The position numbers and the translations under genes are program-made. Under the pieces are notes generated by a model. It saw only the letters and a program-made list of their open reading frames with translations, ran no database searches and had not been told where the DNA came from. Of a stretch of 64,000 nt of DNA, positions 11,501-24,000 are shown one piece after another. Position 1 is the first letter of the stretch. Each line of letters opens with the position of its first letter. Source of the DNA: Gossypium raimondii (Eukaryota; Streptophyta; Magnoliopsida; Malvales; Malvaceae); the NCBI RefSeq assembly GCF_025698545.1, contig NC_068569.1:3720001-3784000 (forward strand), given 5' to 3'.

Positions 11501-14008
11501 TTCTATGGGACAAGATGCCAAAGCAGCCTGTGAAGGATTTTTACCTCTCTTTGAGTACCTCAATGAATATCTTTATGTGCATTCCAATTAAATTTCTGTG
11601 ATATAGTCACTTATTCAGGCATGTATGGCGTATGAGTTGCGTTGTTATTTTGTTTTTTACCTTTATGGAATAGTACAGAATTCATTGCAATGTTTCTATA
11701 TTCAAAACATATTAGGTTTGATTCTTTATCTCTTTTAGGGATGAGTCACTACTATGTCAAGGTTTAGCATTGAATGATGATTTGCAGCGATTACTGGCAA
11801 AACATGAAGAATTAGCTTCAGCAACTTCTTCTCAAGTAGGCAAACCTAAGCCTGAACCTGCAAAAGAGCTTGTGAATGTTGATGGTCCCCTACTCAATAC
11901 AGGTGATAGCAGCAAGCACTCTGATGGGAGGTAATTAGCCTTTTTTGGTCTAGATTATTATATGCAGGAATGTGGTAACTAGAATTATTGATTTTTTTGT
12001 GTCACTACAGGAAATGATAGAATAATAAATTGCATGTGCTGCATGTCCTAATCTTTACTGGTGCTAACTAATCATGCTCTTGTCCTCAGCATCCTGGTAC
12101 TCGGATTACCTGTTTCTTTCTGCTATTTGATTTATTTGTTTGGAAGAGTCCTCGGTAGAATTATCACACTAGATTTTCATTGTTGATGCTTGACTAGTTG
12201 AAGTTGGAAACCTTTTCAGCATTCTTAGAACTAGTTATTAGTAGTCTGTTTCTCTCTGTTGGGAGTGACTGAAATTGCTTATCCAATTTTAAGCTGCTAG
12301 GATTGACATTGAAGTTCATTATATACTGGGTTATCTAAATCCCTTGATTAGATGTTTGCAGTAGCTTGAGCTAACTAACAGGATTTCTTCACAGATCTAC
12401 CTCAAGCAATGGTGCAAGTTCTCAACCATTTAATCAGTTATCGATTCCTGTGGCTCCTGAAACTAATGGTTCAACTCTCCCAGCTGCAGTGAATCCCAAA
12501 ATGGATCTGCTTAGTGGTGACGACTATTCACCCAAGGCAGATAACACACTGGCCCTTGTTCCTTTGGGAGAACCACAACAAACAACTCCTGCATCACAGC
12601 AGAATGCTCTTGTTCTCATTGATATGTTCTCTGATAGTAATAGTACCTCTGGTTCTCCAAAAATCCAATCTTGTGGTTTGGCTGGACAAACCGATCCTTT
12701 GACTCCTCAAATTCAGCAGCAGCAGCAGAATTTTCATGCGAATGGAACTGTATCTAACATGGGATCACCTCGATATGAGCAGTCATATGTTCAAGGGATG
12801 GGTCATGCCTGGAATGGCCAGATGGCTCAGCAGCAGCAGAATTTTCATGCGAATGGAATTGTACCAAACATGGGATCACCTCGATATGAGCACTCGTATG
12901 CTCAAGGGACAGGTCCTGCCTGGAATGGCCAGATGGTTCAGCAGCAGCAGAATTTTCATGTGAACGGAACTGTATCGAACATGGGATCACCTCGATATGA
13001 GCAGACATATGCTCAAGGCACAGGTCCTGCCTGGAATGGTCAGCTGGTTCAGCAGCATCATCAGAATAACTTTTATGGAAATGGAAATGTATCAAACATG
13101 GGCTCGCCTCGATATGAGCAGTCATGTGCTCAAGGCACAGGTCCTGCCTGGAATGGCCAGCTGGTTCGGCAGCAGCAGGCCCACTTACCTGTCTATGGTT
13201 CGTTTCTGTTTGTAATAGGCTTTTTTCTACAAACTGGAGTATTTTACTTTTGTTACACTCACACACCATTCTTGTTTAGGGAGAGATATAATAACAGCAT
13301 GCCACATTTCAAATCATTAATATACATCATCGTGGTCTTTCTCTTACCAAATTCATGTAGATATATCTAGGCTTAGTTGCCTGGGTGAATATTTATATTC
13401 TTGCTGCTAATATACTTATTTCATGTTGAGAAGGTGCCCAGAGTAGTGGTTCACTACCACCACCACCATGGGAAGCACAGGCAGCAGACTCTAGCCCAGT
13501 TGCAGGTGCTCAGTACCCCCACCAATCAGTGGTTACTCAAGTTGTTGTAACACATACACTTCCTCAAAGACCTCAGCATATGGGAAGTGATCACGTGGTT
13601 GGGATGTATATTCAGCCAATCACAAATGGTAATTTGTCAGCAATTAATAACCAGGTTGTTCCCAAAAACCAGTTTTCTGGTTTTCATCCCCAACCGATCC
13701 AAGGAGCGCAGCATATGGGAATGTATCCACAGCAACTGCCAGCTAACCAGATGGCTTCAATGCATCCTCAACAAATGTACGGGAACCAAATGGGAGCATA
13801 TGGCTATGGAGAGTTGCAGTATATAGATCAGAAAATCGATGGGCTATCCATCAGAGATGATGATAGCCTGAGAAACTCTTACTACCAGGTTCCCACTTCA
13901 TCTTATGTTCCACCTGGCAAGGCTTCGAAAGCAGAGGATAAGCTGTTTGGGGACCTTCTTGACATGGCAAGAATTAAATCAATAAACACCACCCCAAAAG
14001 CTTGGTAG
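8547..14008 (+). CDS. TOL: TOM1-like protein (TOL6/TOL9-type ESCRT ubiquitin adaptor), 10 exons, 762 aa
   Basis: Exons are 8547-8647, 9369-9447, 9582-9680, 9761-9874, 10036-10193, 10707-10788, 11147-11232, 11739-11930, 12395-13197 and 13434-14008; the frame is continuous. The VHS domain covers about residues 1-140 ([53 protein letters not shown]). The GAT domain is at about 185-275 ([40 protein letters not shown]). After that comes a long Gln/Pro/Gly-rich disordered tail ending in a conserved [14 protein letters not shown] block. TOL proteins bind ubiquitinated cargo at endosomes and the plasma membrane, in place of ESCRT-0, and steer it to vacuolar degradation; PIN auxin carriers are known cargo. 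At 762 aa it is longer than the Arabidopsis TOL6/TOL9 proteins as I recall them (about 670 aa). Much of the excess is a fourfold 37-residue repeat in exon 9. Which of TOL6 or TOL9 is the true orthologue is not decided. Confidence 0.93.
12717..13182 (+). repeat. In-frame tandem repeat (4 x about 111 bp) in TOL exon 9
   Basis: Four copies of a unit begin at about 12729, 12840, 12951 and 13064 (spacing 111, 111, about 114 bases). Each encodes a variant of [18 protein letters not shown] followed by [12 protein letters not shown] and a glutamine run. Copies differ by a few substitutions and a small CAT/CAG insertion in the last, so the array keeps the reading frame. It occupies roughly residues 415-565. 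Confidence 0.93.
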
Positions 14009-16200
14009 CATGTGAACCTGGAATTTGTTTTTTTTTTTTTCTCCTTTCAGCTTTTCATTTTACATATTTCTTTTGGTAACCAACTTGTTTCCTTTCTCGT
14101 TTTCTTTCTTTCTTCTTAAATAATATAAGATGTTCTTCACCTGTCTCTTGTATTTTGTTTTGCATGGTTGGCAATGGAATCATGTACATTCCCTGTAGAG
14201 AAAATGGAAAGATCTACTCTTTTTGGGTCAGGATGACTTTTTGCCTCTCTCTCTTTTTAAAGAAAATTTCTCAGGCTTATGTAAAATAAAAATTTATTGT
14301 GATATAATGCAAATGTGGAATTCCTTTCCAACTTTTAAGGCTTTTAGGCATAAATTTTCTGTTGGCATTTTGAACTGTATGGCTGTTGTAATATTGTATA
14401 TGCTGAAATTTACTCTTGTTGTTGAAGTAGGGTTAGTTTGTCTATTTTACTATTGATTTTTTTAAAATTTTAAATGTGTACTTTTTTGGCACATAAACGT
14501 GATTCTAAACTAATAAAACGAGTAACGACTATGGCAGTATGGCCCAAAAAGAAAAGAAAAGAAAAAAAAAAAGAAAAGGAAAACTAATAAAATGACCATT
14601 GGAATAAAGTTCAATACCACGTGCTCAATCAGAGTTCCATTACATCATTCAAAGTACAACAAAACAATTACAGAAATCGTAACTCGACGAGGAACCGGTC
14701 GAACCAATTATTTGCTCCTTTCACCACTAATGGAGTCATTTTATGCCCTATATAAAACCATCAAAACTGTAGTGGAGCTGAAAACTGATAACTATCTTAA
14801 ATACTAAAGCATGCATTCCAAGATGGCAAACATGTATATACGCAACCTGCAACCATCACAGCAATGTGTCTATACACACATGAAAGATATATTTGGCACT
14901 GGCGCACTGCCCCATCTTTAGGTGATGTCTTAGGTTTCCCATGCAACAATGGGAGCTTGAATACCTTTGCTTTCAAGCCTTATTGGCAAACATAAATAAA
15001 GATATAGTTTTTGGACATTTCAGAGTTCTTTAAATTCAACTCCATACCTTGAACTTATCTAAACAATGGGTCTACCTCGCTTACAGTTCCATTGAGCAGG
15101 CGATGTAATCTTGAAGGATGAGGAGGTCGGTGGAGGGGTGGACCACAAGTTTTGCAGCCTCCACAAGTTTTACAGTTCCATTCAGCTTCAAACGTTCTGT
15201 TCGCTTGCCATGTTTACAATGGGGAACTGGTAGTGGTGTTTACGGTATGTTGGTTCGCACGTGTGGGATAATAAAGGCAAAGCATAATATGATGAAATTA
15301 AGAAAGAAAAGGTATGGAAGTGATGGTAAACAGCATTTACAGGTAAGAGGGAAGCAGCCTTTTCTGTCCACCTACTATTTTTTTTATAATAATAAAATAG
15401 GAAAAGGCCCAAAACTTTTAATACCCAAAGGAACGACCAAAACAAATGTAATTGTAACATTGTTCCAGGTAAAGAAGGGGGAAACCAAGAGTTATTTTGT
15501 TTGATTCGACGAAAGTTGAAAAAAGAAAACAACGAAGCTCCATTCCTTTTATCTCCAGAGTTTTTCATTTCACATTCAATGGAAATCTTAGGAGAAACAT
15601 AATAAACAAAAAAGCAACAGAAATTGTAGAACCATGCCTTGGGGTATCTAAGTTGATTTTGAACAAGTGGAAGATCACCGTAAGTTGGTCGAATGTTTTT
15701 GAAGATGGATGACAACAGTTCGAAGCCAATGGTGATGGTACAGATCGTGTAGTGCCATAATCAAAGATTTAAGATAGGAAAATGGTCACTTTTGATTACG
15801 GGATCCTGACAAATGGAGCAGCCCAAGATTTGTTTTTTTTATTTTTCCGATGTAACTTGCTTTTCTTTTCTTTTAAACTTATCTTAATTAAATTGGTATT
15901 TTTTAATGGAATCTAGTTAATTTCTGCAATGCTAAATTATCTGATGGTGATGAATGAACAGCAAATTTTGGGTTGGAAATTCATTGTCTTAAGTCAACTC
16001 TGGGTGCCTTTCTGCACCTACTAATTACTAAATAATAATACATTTTTAAAAAATAGATGACCCCGTTAAAGGTTTCATTCATCACATGAATCTTTAGCTT
16101 AAAAAAGTATCCATATTGAAAAAAAATAAAAAAAAATCTCGTTTATTGTTTTGTCTTTGTGTCTGAATCTGAATGTTTGTGACAGAGAGCGTGGGACCGT
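14009..16200. other. Intergenic, no supported gene
   Basis: The first few hundred bases are probably TOL 3' UTR (pyrimidine-rich after the TAG, with AATAAA-like AT-rich stretches). Open frames at 15118-15715 occur on both strands over the same bases. They show no domain, no plausible splice pattern and low-complexity composition, so I leave them out. Confidence 0.5.
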
Positions 16201-16872
16201 CTTCTCTGAACTGTTTTAAAGTCTCTCTTTTTTCTGCAAGCTTTCAAGCACAGCAAGGCCATTATAAAGATTCCTTGAACATCTATTTTTATTTATTTTA
16301 AGCTCTATTCTTTTACTCTCCATTTTGACCTTTACATAAGGCAAATGAAGATCTGAAAAATGTTGAAGCTTTCCGTTTTCTTCGGTTGAACAAAAAGCTC
16401 AAAGCTCAAATATGCTGCTGCTTCTCTCTCCTCTGCGACTTTTGGAAAGGAAAATCAAATACCCATTTTCCACCGGAAGGTAATTCGGCTGCTGATTTCA
16501 TCAAGGTTGGATTATTCAATCAAATCTGGTGCCCTTTTTCTTGTTTTTGAGAAATGGGATTTTTGTATTCATCCTGTTTGATTTGAAATTACTTTAGTTG
16601 CTTAAACAACTTTGGTTTGGATTTGGTGTATTTACAGGCATCAGTAAGGTGAAAGGGAAAATTATATTTTGTGAAAGTGGATTCATATAGCTGAATGTTT
16701 CTGGTAGGATTGATTTGATAATTTATTGGTTATTATGAGCACTAGGTTGTTGCAAAAAGAGATATAGAAATGAATGTGCAATGCAGTAAGGAGTACATAT
16801 GCATGAATTTGGTTGCTGCCTTGTGGTGGTTCTTTTTAGTAATTGGTTAAGGAGTAAATCAGATTAGTAGTG

Positions 16873-18674
16873 ATGGCATCCATTAGAAGAACACTGTCTC
16901 CGGTGCCTCGACAAGGGACTTTAATTACCGGAGAGGCTGAGCGCTCAGTTCCTTCTCCTTTGTCCAAGTCTTCATCATGTAGCCAGAGTTCCCCAGCCAC
17001 TGGTGGATTGCTATCTTCTCTTTTTGGTTTATCGGACTCTCAAGCTTTAGTTTTCGGAGTTTTCTCACCAAGATCCTTTAGACCTCTTGACAGGGCTAAA
17101 CAGAAAGGACAAGTTTGGAGGAGGGTTGTTTTTCAATTCTTCATTTGTTTCATAATTGGTTTTCTTATTGGATTTACACCATTCATTTCCATGGACTTTT
17201 CATATATGAATCCGGTTTCAAAGCATCAGGCATTTTCTTTTGAGGTAGTATCAACTGCTGGGAATTTTCAATCACTCAACAATTCACAAAGGAATGTAGC
17301 ATCAACAATGAACAACCCTGGGGTTGAAAATAATTTCACATTAGAGGGATTGGTGCAGAGACAGGAAATGACAGAAGGGAATTTAGATGATGCCTCGACT
17401 AATCAATCGGTCCCTCAAGATATAGATCTGGAATCTCGCAAGCTTTTGATAATTGTGACTCCAACATATGCTCGATCGTTTCAGGCCTATTATCTAAATC
17501 TTTTGGCGTACACATTAAAGTTGGTCCAACCTCCACTATTGTGGATTGTTGTAGAGATGACCTTACAATCTGATGAAACAGCTGACATCCTAAGAAGGAG
17601 CGGTGTTATGTATAGGCATCTTGTCTGCAAGAAAAATCTGACTGATATAAAAGACAGAAGTGTTCACCAAAGAAATGTGGCACTATCTCACATCGAAACT
17701 CATCATCTTGATGGAATTGTCTACTTTGCCGATGAACATAACATCTACTCAATTGATCTCTTTGAGCAAATGAGGCACATTAGGTATCTCCTTTATGCTT
17801 TTATATTCTGTCTGTTTCTTATTCTCTGAATGAAGCACCTTGCTTATCCTTTTATTTGTTATAGCCACAATATACCTTCTCCCTTTTATATGTGCCTAGT
17901 GCTGCAGCTTTTTTATGGCATTTATATTTATAGGCAATTTGGGACTTGGCCTGTGGCCAAACAAACATCGGACAAAAGTAGAGCTGTATTGGAAGGCCCT
18001 GTTTGTAATGGAACTCAAGTCATTGGATGGCACCTAAATGGATTAAGTAAGCGATTCCAAAGATTCCATGCTGAAATGTCAGGGTTTGCCTTCAACAGTA
18101 CCATACTATGGGATCCAAAGCCATGGCACCGACCTACTCTTGAACCGATAAGACAGCTTGACACGGTCGAAGATGGTTTCCATGTTAGTATTTATTGGCT
18201 CTTCTTTGATTGTCTTTAAGTGTCTTATTGTTTCACCTTACTACAGTGATCACAGCTGTTGTTGTTTCTGGATAAAAGAGAAAAGGATGTTGGCAATTCA
18301 GATAAGATTATATATATTTATATTTGAGCACTGAAAAGATGGAAACAAAAAGTGGGCAAAAAATGTGAATGGAATTCTCCCAAACCTGGTGTGGAAAATT
18401 TACCCCTTGAGAAAGTATTTAGCACTTTAACCTATATTGAAATGCTACATACTGGTGATGGATTTCACTTCAATATTTTAAGATTATTTATTTGAATTTG
18501 CAGGCAAGCTCATTTATTGAACGAGTTGTGCAAGATGAAAGCCAGATGGAAGGCTTACCACACGACTGCTCAAGAGTCATGGTTTGGGAGCTAAATGTTG
18601 AATCACCTAATTCTTTCTATCCCAAAAAATGGTCAATGAAGAATAATTTGGACATCATTGCTCCACTCGCATGA
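16873..18674 (+). CDS. IRX9H: GT43 xylan glycosyltransferase, IRX9H (IRX9-like) type, 3 exons, 443 aa
   Basis: Exons 16873-17783, 17934-18183 and 18504-18674 join in frame to 443 codons plus TGA. The N-terminus is cytosolic and Ser/Pro-rich ([15 protein letters not shown]). A single type II membrane anchor follows at about residues 85-105 ([18 protein letters not shown]), then a stem and the GT43 domain from about 195 ([19 protein letters not shown]). Later conserved blocks are [20 protein letters not shown] and [14 protein letters not shown]. Members act in the Golgi in building the xylan backbone together with IRX10 and IRX14. The position that in GT43 often holds an acidic DxD motif reads ADEHN (about residues 286-290). 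The start is the ATG at 16873; an in-frame GTG just before it is ignored. A 3' UTR intron (about 18712-19024, GTGAGT...TTGTAG) is possible. IRX9H rather than IRX9 is chosen from the N-terminus and the intact NFNST-like block. Confidence 0.88.
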
Positions 18675-20060
18675 AACTCAATATGTCAAAGGAGTTAATT
18701 TTGATCATCAAGGTGAGTGTCAATTTCCTTTTCAAGTAATCAAAGTAAATGCCAAATTTTTTTTCTTTTTTGTTTTGCCTATGACATGCTAAAAATCTAC
18801 ATGGAAATAAAAGTAATTTTATATTAACTTGAATTCCAGTATATTCATCATTGAAGTGAGAAGAAAGAATATACAGGAAAACAAACAACATAATGAAAAA
18901 CCAAGCTCTTTTAGCTCTATTACCTCTTTCATATTTTCTTTTTCCATGTTTTGGCCTCCGGGGCTGATTCATCTAACAAGACATTGCACAAGTGCATTGA
19001 GATTTTTCATGTTCATTATTGTAGGAAAGATGGCCAAGAATTGTATTTAACTGTCATCGAAGGAGACTCGAAACTCAACTGATACCTAAATCAAGTGGAA
19101 GAGCATTACCAATACCTTGTTGCAGTAAAACAGAGTAATCTGCAGACAAGTGTAAACAAAACCTTCGTACGGTATCTCGTTTTCCCGTTTCTGCATTGCC
19201 CGTTGAGAGCATTTCGTGAGACTAGTTGGGAAGGATGGTCAAATGGAAAGCATCCTTGTGTAATGCTGACTGTAATGTTATTACTTTGACTCTCATTCTC
19301 GTTTTAGCTAATAGCTATTCTTTTGGGGGAGTAAAATTGAAAGCATATTTTGGTCAATCACATTTTGTTACCTCCATATCTGTCTTTTTAGTACAATGTT
19401 TCTTGCATGTATTTTATAATTAATTTGTAATGCAGCTTTGAATTCAGCTGTAAATGCGATGTCAAAGTGGATTGGGTGACTAAATTGCACTTTTAACTGC
19501 AGAGTACTGGTTTAGAACAGAATTGCAGATTCACTACATTAAACTACAGTGGCTACCCTATGAGAAGTTGCGTGTAAATTTTCGTTAGTTTAGCTACTAT
19601 GATTGGCTTGTTCAATATTTGGTTATTGTTACAAGATAAAATGACATCTTCAAATCTATTTGGATAGAATATGTTTCTTCTATAATTACAGTATTGGTTA
19701 GCCCTCCACTAAAAGACATTTAGGAATCCTGACAGTAAATTTTCTTCTAACGGCCCTTTTGGTATGCTTGATGTAGAAAGAGGAGTATTATGTTCAATAC
19801 CACTCAAGATAAAAGATATATCAAGGTGTTTGGTCGATGAGAATCGTAATGTTATCTTGTGTTTGCCATCAAATAAAACAAAAAACTGTCAATACAAGTG
19901 ATATTTAAATGCCAGATTTAAGTCTGTTTTATTTATCCTTCATCTTAAAACAAAAAGTCACGCAAATGGCTCGTAAATGTGATGGGATGTTATTTAACTT
20001 TTCAAGGCCAAAGAATGATATTCTATAAATATTTTGGAATTAACTCGCTATCAGGCGACC

Positions 20061-20142
20061 GTCGATATGTCCGAGTGGTTAAGGAGACAGACTCGAAATC
20101 TGTTGGGCTATGCCTGCGCAGGTTCGAATCCTGCTGTCGACG
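20061..20142 (+). tRNA. trnS-CGA: tRNA-Ser (anticodon CGA)
   Basis: An 82-nt class II cloverleaf. The acceptor stem GTCGATA pairs with TGTCGAC, with discriminator G. The D arm contains the A-box-like GAGTGGTTAAGG. The anticodon stem ACAGA/TCTGT encloses a loop with CGA. There is a long variable arm, and the T arm is GCAGG-TTCGAAT-CCTGC (B box). A T-run (about 20146-20152) follows as the pol III terminator. No intron. Confidence 0.95.
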
Positions 20143-20631
20143 ATCCTTTTTATTATTTCTTTCTCAACTCTTCTTTTTTGATAATTTTCTGAACTCATGT
20201 TTAAGGTTATGCTAATGAGACTGTAATATCTAAGAATCCTGAACAATGAATAATCAAGGGCGTTTCTCTCTTTTAATTATCATAAAACTTAATTAGCTAA
20301 GCAAGATTGCATTGCATGAATGAACTTAGCATATACTATAAATATAGAAAGAAAATTGCTGAAATTCTACTGATATACATATATATCCTGTTCTTGGTTT
20401 GATTCTTTCCTTCCTTATGTTGCTGATACGTATATATATATATATGCCTAAAAGATTTATACAACAAGAGGGTACCAAGATAAATTATAATATTTGATCT
20501 GGAGAATGAGTGCAACTCACTTCATTCTCTTCTTCAAATTGAGTTTTTTTTCTTCTTCACTCATCGATCAATCATTTTTTTTATCATACCAATCACCATT
20601 GCTTTGCTTAATTAATTTCTCCCAAAGTTAG

Positions 20632-21042
20632 ATGTTTCCTAACCTAGAGTTGATCTTTCTGGCATCTCTCTATGGCTCCTACATTGCTTGCGTGCTTCTC
20701 CTGGCTTCCTGCCTCATCTTAATCACCCTCTTGCTCACTTTTTCTCTCTCAACTTTCTCCGTTGTTTTCATCGATATATTTACTATCTTTTCCTTATTTT
20801 CTCAGTTGATTGGATCAATAAAGGCTGATGTTGATCTGGGTTTTGTTCTGCTTCTCTGCATGTTCTTGCAATATGGGATTGCTGGTGTTTCGGCTTTAAA
20901 GCCCTCATTCCATCGCCTGGTTTTTCTACTCAGATTAAAGCTCCAAGATACCATGAATCGCATCCATGCTTGGCTGGCTGTTGCTCCTCCACACCAGAAA
21001 ATTTCAGCCGTAAATTCATCCCAATTATTCACCAAAAACTAA
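20632..21042 (+). CDS. Possible small hydrophobic protein, 136 aa, unrecognised
   Basis: An intronless frame of 136 codons with long hydrophobic stretches (about residues 7-62 and 68-90). A basic, amphipathic tail follows (RLKLQDTMNRIHAWLAVAPP). A (TA)n tract with TATA-box potential lies near 20433-20448. The region is less AT-rich than its flanks, which argues for coding. However, I recognise no family, the ATG context is weak, and a hydrophobic reading is expected by chance in pyrimidine-rich DNA. It could be a lineage-specific protein, a gene remnant or noise. Confidence 0.35.
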   Translation: MFPNLELIFLASLYGSYIACVLLLASCLILITLLLTFSLSTFSVVFIDIFTIFSLFSQLIGSIKADVDLGFVLLLCMFLQYGIAGVSALKPSFHRLVFLLRLKLQDTMNRIHAWLAVAPPHQKISAVNSSQLFTKN

Positions 21043-24000
21043 TCAATATCATATAAAAGAAGAATTGATTTATAATTTATAATCATCTAATGTTTGGGTG
21101 CGATTCGTTGTTATTCATCCAAGATAACCATTACTGTCTAGTTTTGTAGTATACGGTTATTGGCTCAAATGTTCATTTTATAACTTTAATGAATTAAGAT
21201 TGATTATTGTGACTATTAAATAATAATAATATAAAAGTTGGTTTATTGTAACAATCACATTCAACATTACTTCTTTTAAATTATTAATTTAAAAATATTT
21301 TATAAAAAATTATTTATAATGATTTCCTAACCTATAAACAAGAGTATGCTTTAACAACTCGAACTCACATCAATACTTATATGAATCAAGCTAAGACTCA
21401 ATTGACAACTTAGATGATAATATTAATGTTACAACAATTTATGATACTATCTTTCACTTAAGAAAGTGAGTTATATCTTATTTACTCTTGGATAAAAAAA
21501 TTTTGTTACATAAAATAACTTTCAAATAAACTAATTGAATGGTACATTAGTGAAATAAAATAAAATAAAATATTTAAGTAAAAAATTTAAATAATAATTA
21601 TTACTAAAATAATAAAATGCAAATAATATTGATCATTCAATATAAACTCAACTTTTCAGTAAATCAAAATCTTTTGTTTTGACATTAAAATTGATTATTG
21701 ATGAAAATTAATTTATCATTAATAAATTAAATTAGTTACGAAATTAATATATATGTGTGAGACAAGTAGAGAAAATGTTATGGTTGTTCATAAAATATAC
21801 TGTCACTAAAAAAAAGCACCACACCAATGAGAGGACGTCACGTATGTGGCTTTTATATTTAACCATTTAAAATTTTCAAAATTAATATTAAAATTAAATA
21901 TTCATTTATATTGATTTAAATGAACTTAATAATGTGGTTAAAAATATTTTCCTTTTAAGTTGCAAAGGAAACTAAAACAAAAAATTAGGGTTTAAAGCAT
22001 AGAGATTTTCTTTTGATCTTTAATTCAAATATTCTATTTAATTTTGAGCAACAAAATGTTTACCGATTCAAATGAAATATATTGATACTGTGATGCTTAA
22101 GTTAACTCTAATCTAAAAATCTCTCTCATAAACCCTATCAATCCAAATTTTGGATTCTCTGTTTAACCAAATTAAAAATGCGATTTTAGATTTATCGAGT
22201 TGTTTTTAAAATTTCAAGAGACAATGATTGCCTTCTATTAGAAAGAAGATTAAATGATTGAAATCGGAAGAATTACACTAAATTACTCTTAAATTCAATT
22301 ACTATACAAAACTTGATTTAGTAAAAATTCAATTAAGTCAATGATTACTTCATCCAAATTCCAATCTATTTTTTCATTTTCCTGTTATTTTTCCATTTTC
22401 CCAATATATTTTATAATTGAATGGTTAAATATAAAACCACATATGTGGCATCCTCTCATTCGCACTTCACGGGAGTTTATTTTTTAGTAAAACCATAACG
22501 ATTTATATTTTAGGTATTTAATTGGGCTAAAAAAGTATATTATATAATTTTTATTTAATATTTATATTATATAATTTTAAATTTATTATTGTAATTTAAA
22601 GAAAAATATATTTTATGTATTTTTTTTTTTTAGATTTAGGATTAGGGTAGTTTACCTTATTAAATATTTAGCTTAAATTATAATATAAATATAAAAAATA
22701 ATTTATGATAATCTCACCGCCACTGTTATTTTTATACTAACCGCAGGTAAATGCACCGCCCATCCAAACTCACCCTTAGTTTGGATGAGCGGTGTGTTTA
22801 CCTCCGATGAGGTTAAAAATAATGGTGGCGGTGAGATTAATTACTATAGCGGTAAGATTGGATACTGTAGCAGTGACATTAGAAACAACGGTGAAATGTG
22901 TGTTTGGATTCAAATGCAGTTGTAATGGTGAGGTGAAAATAGAAAATGATTTTTAAGGACACTATATTAAAAATGATATATAATAGAAGTTTTTAAAATT
23001 ATTTAACAATTACAAAATTAATAAATGATTAAAAATTATTACAATTATATTTATTTTTAATAATAAATAATTAAAAATGAATTAAAACTCGAGAAAAATA
23101 CAAAAATTTATTTTATTTAATATTTTAAAATTAATCATATATTTAATTATAGGAGCTTAATTTATTATTGAAATTATTGAACCTTTAGAAAAATAAAACA
23201 TTATTGAAAGATAAAATAATAAAGCAACTCTAGAATAAGAAATAAAAGAAATAATATATAGGTAAAAGAGGAAAAGAAAAAGCAACTGAAGTTGCTAAAT
23301 TTTTACTGGACCAAAAGGCTTCAGTCTGGAATTAAGCCTCCAGTGAGGTGAAATGCATTTTCAACGTATTGAAGAATGCTTTCCAAACAGACTTACGTTT
23401 ACTAACATTTTAGTTGCAATGTTTTTTAGCCTAAAAAAGCAAACATACTGAGACCCGATTGCATCTAAAGGAAGCCTTAGACAAAAACAGAGGGAGTAGA
23501 GTACATTTCCCTCCCCCTCCTGACCGGCGAAGAATCCATCAGCGGCGGAGGAGAGAAGACCCAGCAGCCCTAACAGTTTTGACAAGAAAAGAGAAAGCAA
23601 AACACGAAAACAACTGAGAAAAGAAAAAGAGAATAGCAACCGGAGTAGAGGAAGGGTGAGCGGTGCTGGCCAAATAGCCGGACACGTGACAAAAATCTGT
23701 TTCTGTCTCTGGTGGCAAAGGAGAAGGAAAATAAATCTGAATATTAGGTTGATTATCGTCCGGAATTAATGAGATGAATTTTCTGTAAGAATGGTGGTGG
23801 GTTGAATCAACTATTCTTTGTCCAGTTTTGCCGATTGTAATTAGTTACTGTTAGGATGATTTTATAACGTTACTTTTTAATCTTTCAATAATAATAATAA
23901 TGTGTGACTTCATATTTTTTAAAAGATTTTTTAATTAATATCGTACGTATACGTTTTCTAATATTAGATTGTTTCGTTTTAATAATATTAAGTCTTAATT

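Noticed and set aside
12754-13269. A 171-codon frame on the minus strand inside TOL exon 9
   Set aside because: It is the antisense shadow of the tandem repeat; repeats whose length is a multiple of three keep all frames open.
15118-15715. Overlapping open frames of 128 and 175 codons on opposite strands between TOL and IRX9H
   Set aside because: No recognisable domain, low-complexity composition, no supporting splice structure; two long frames over the same bases cannot both be trusted.
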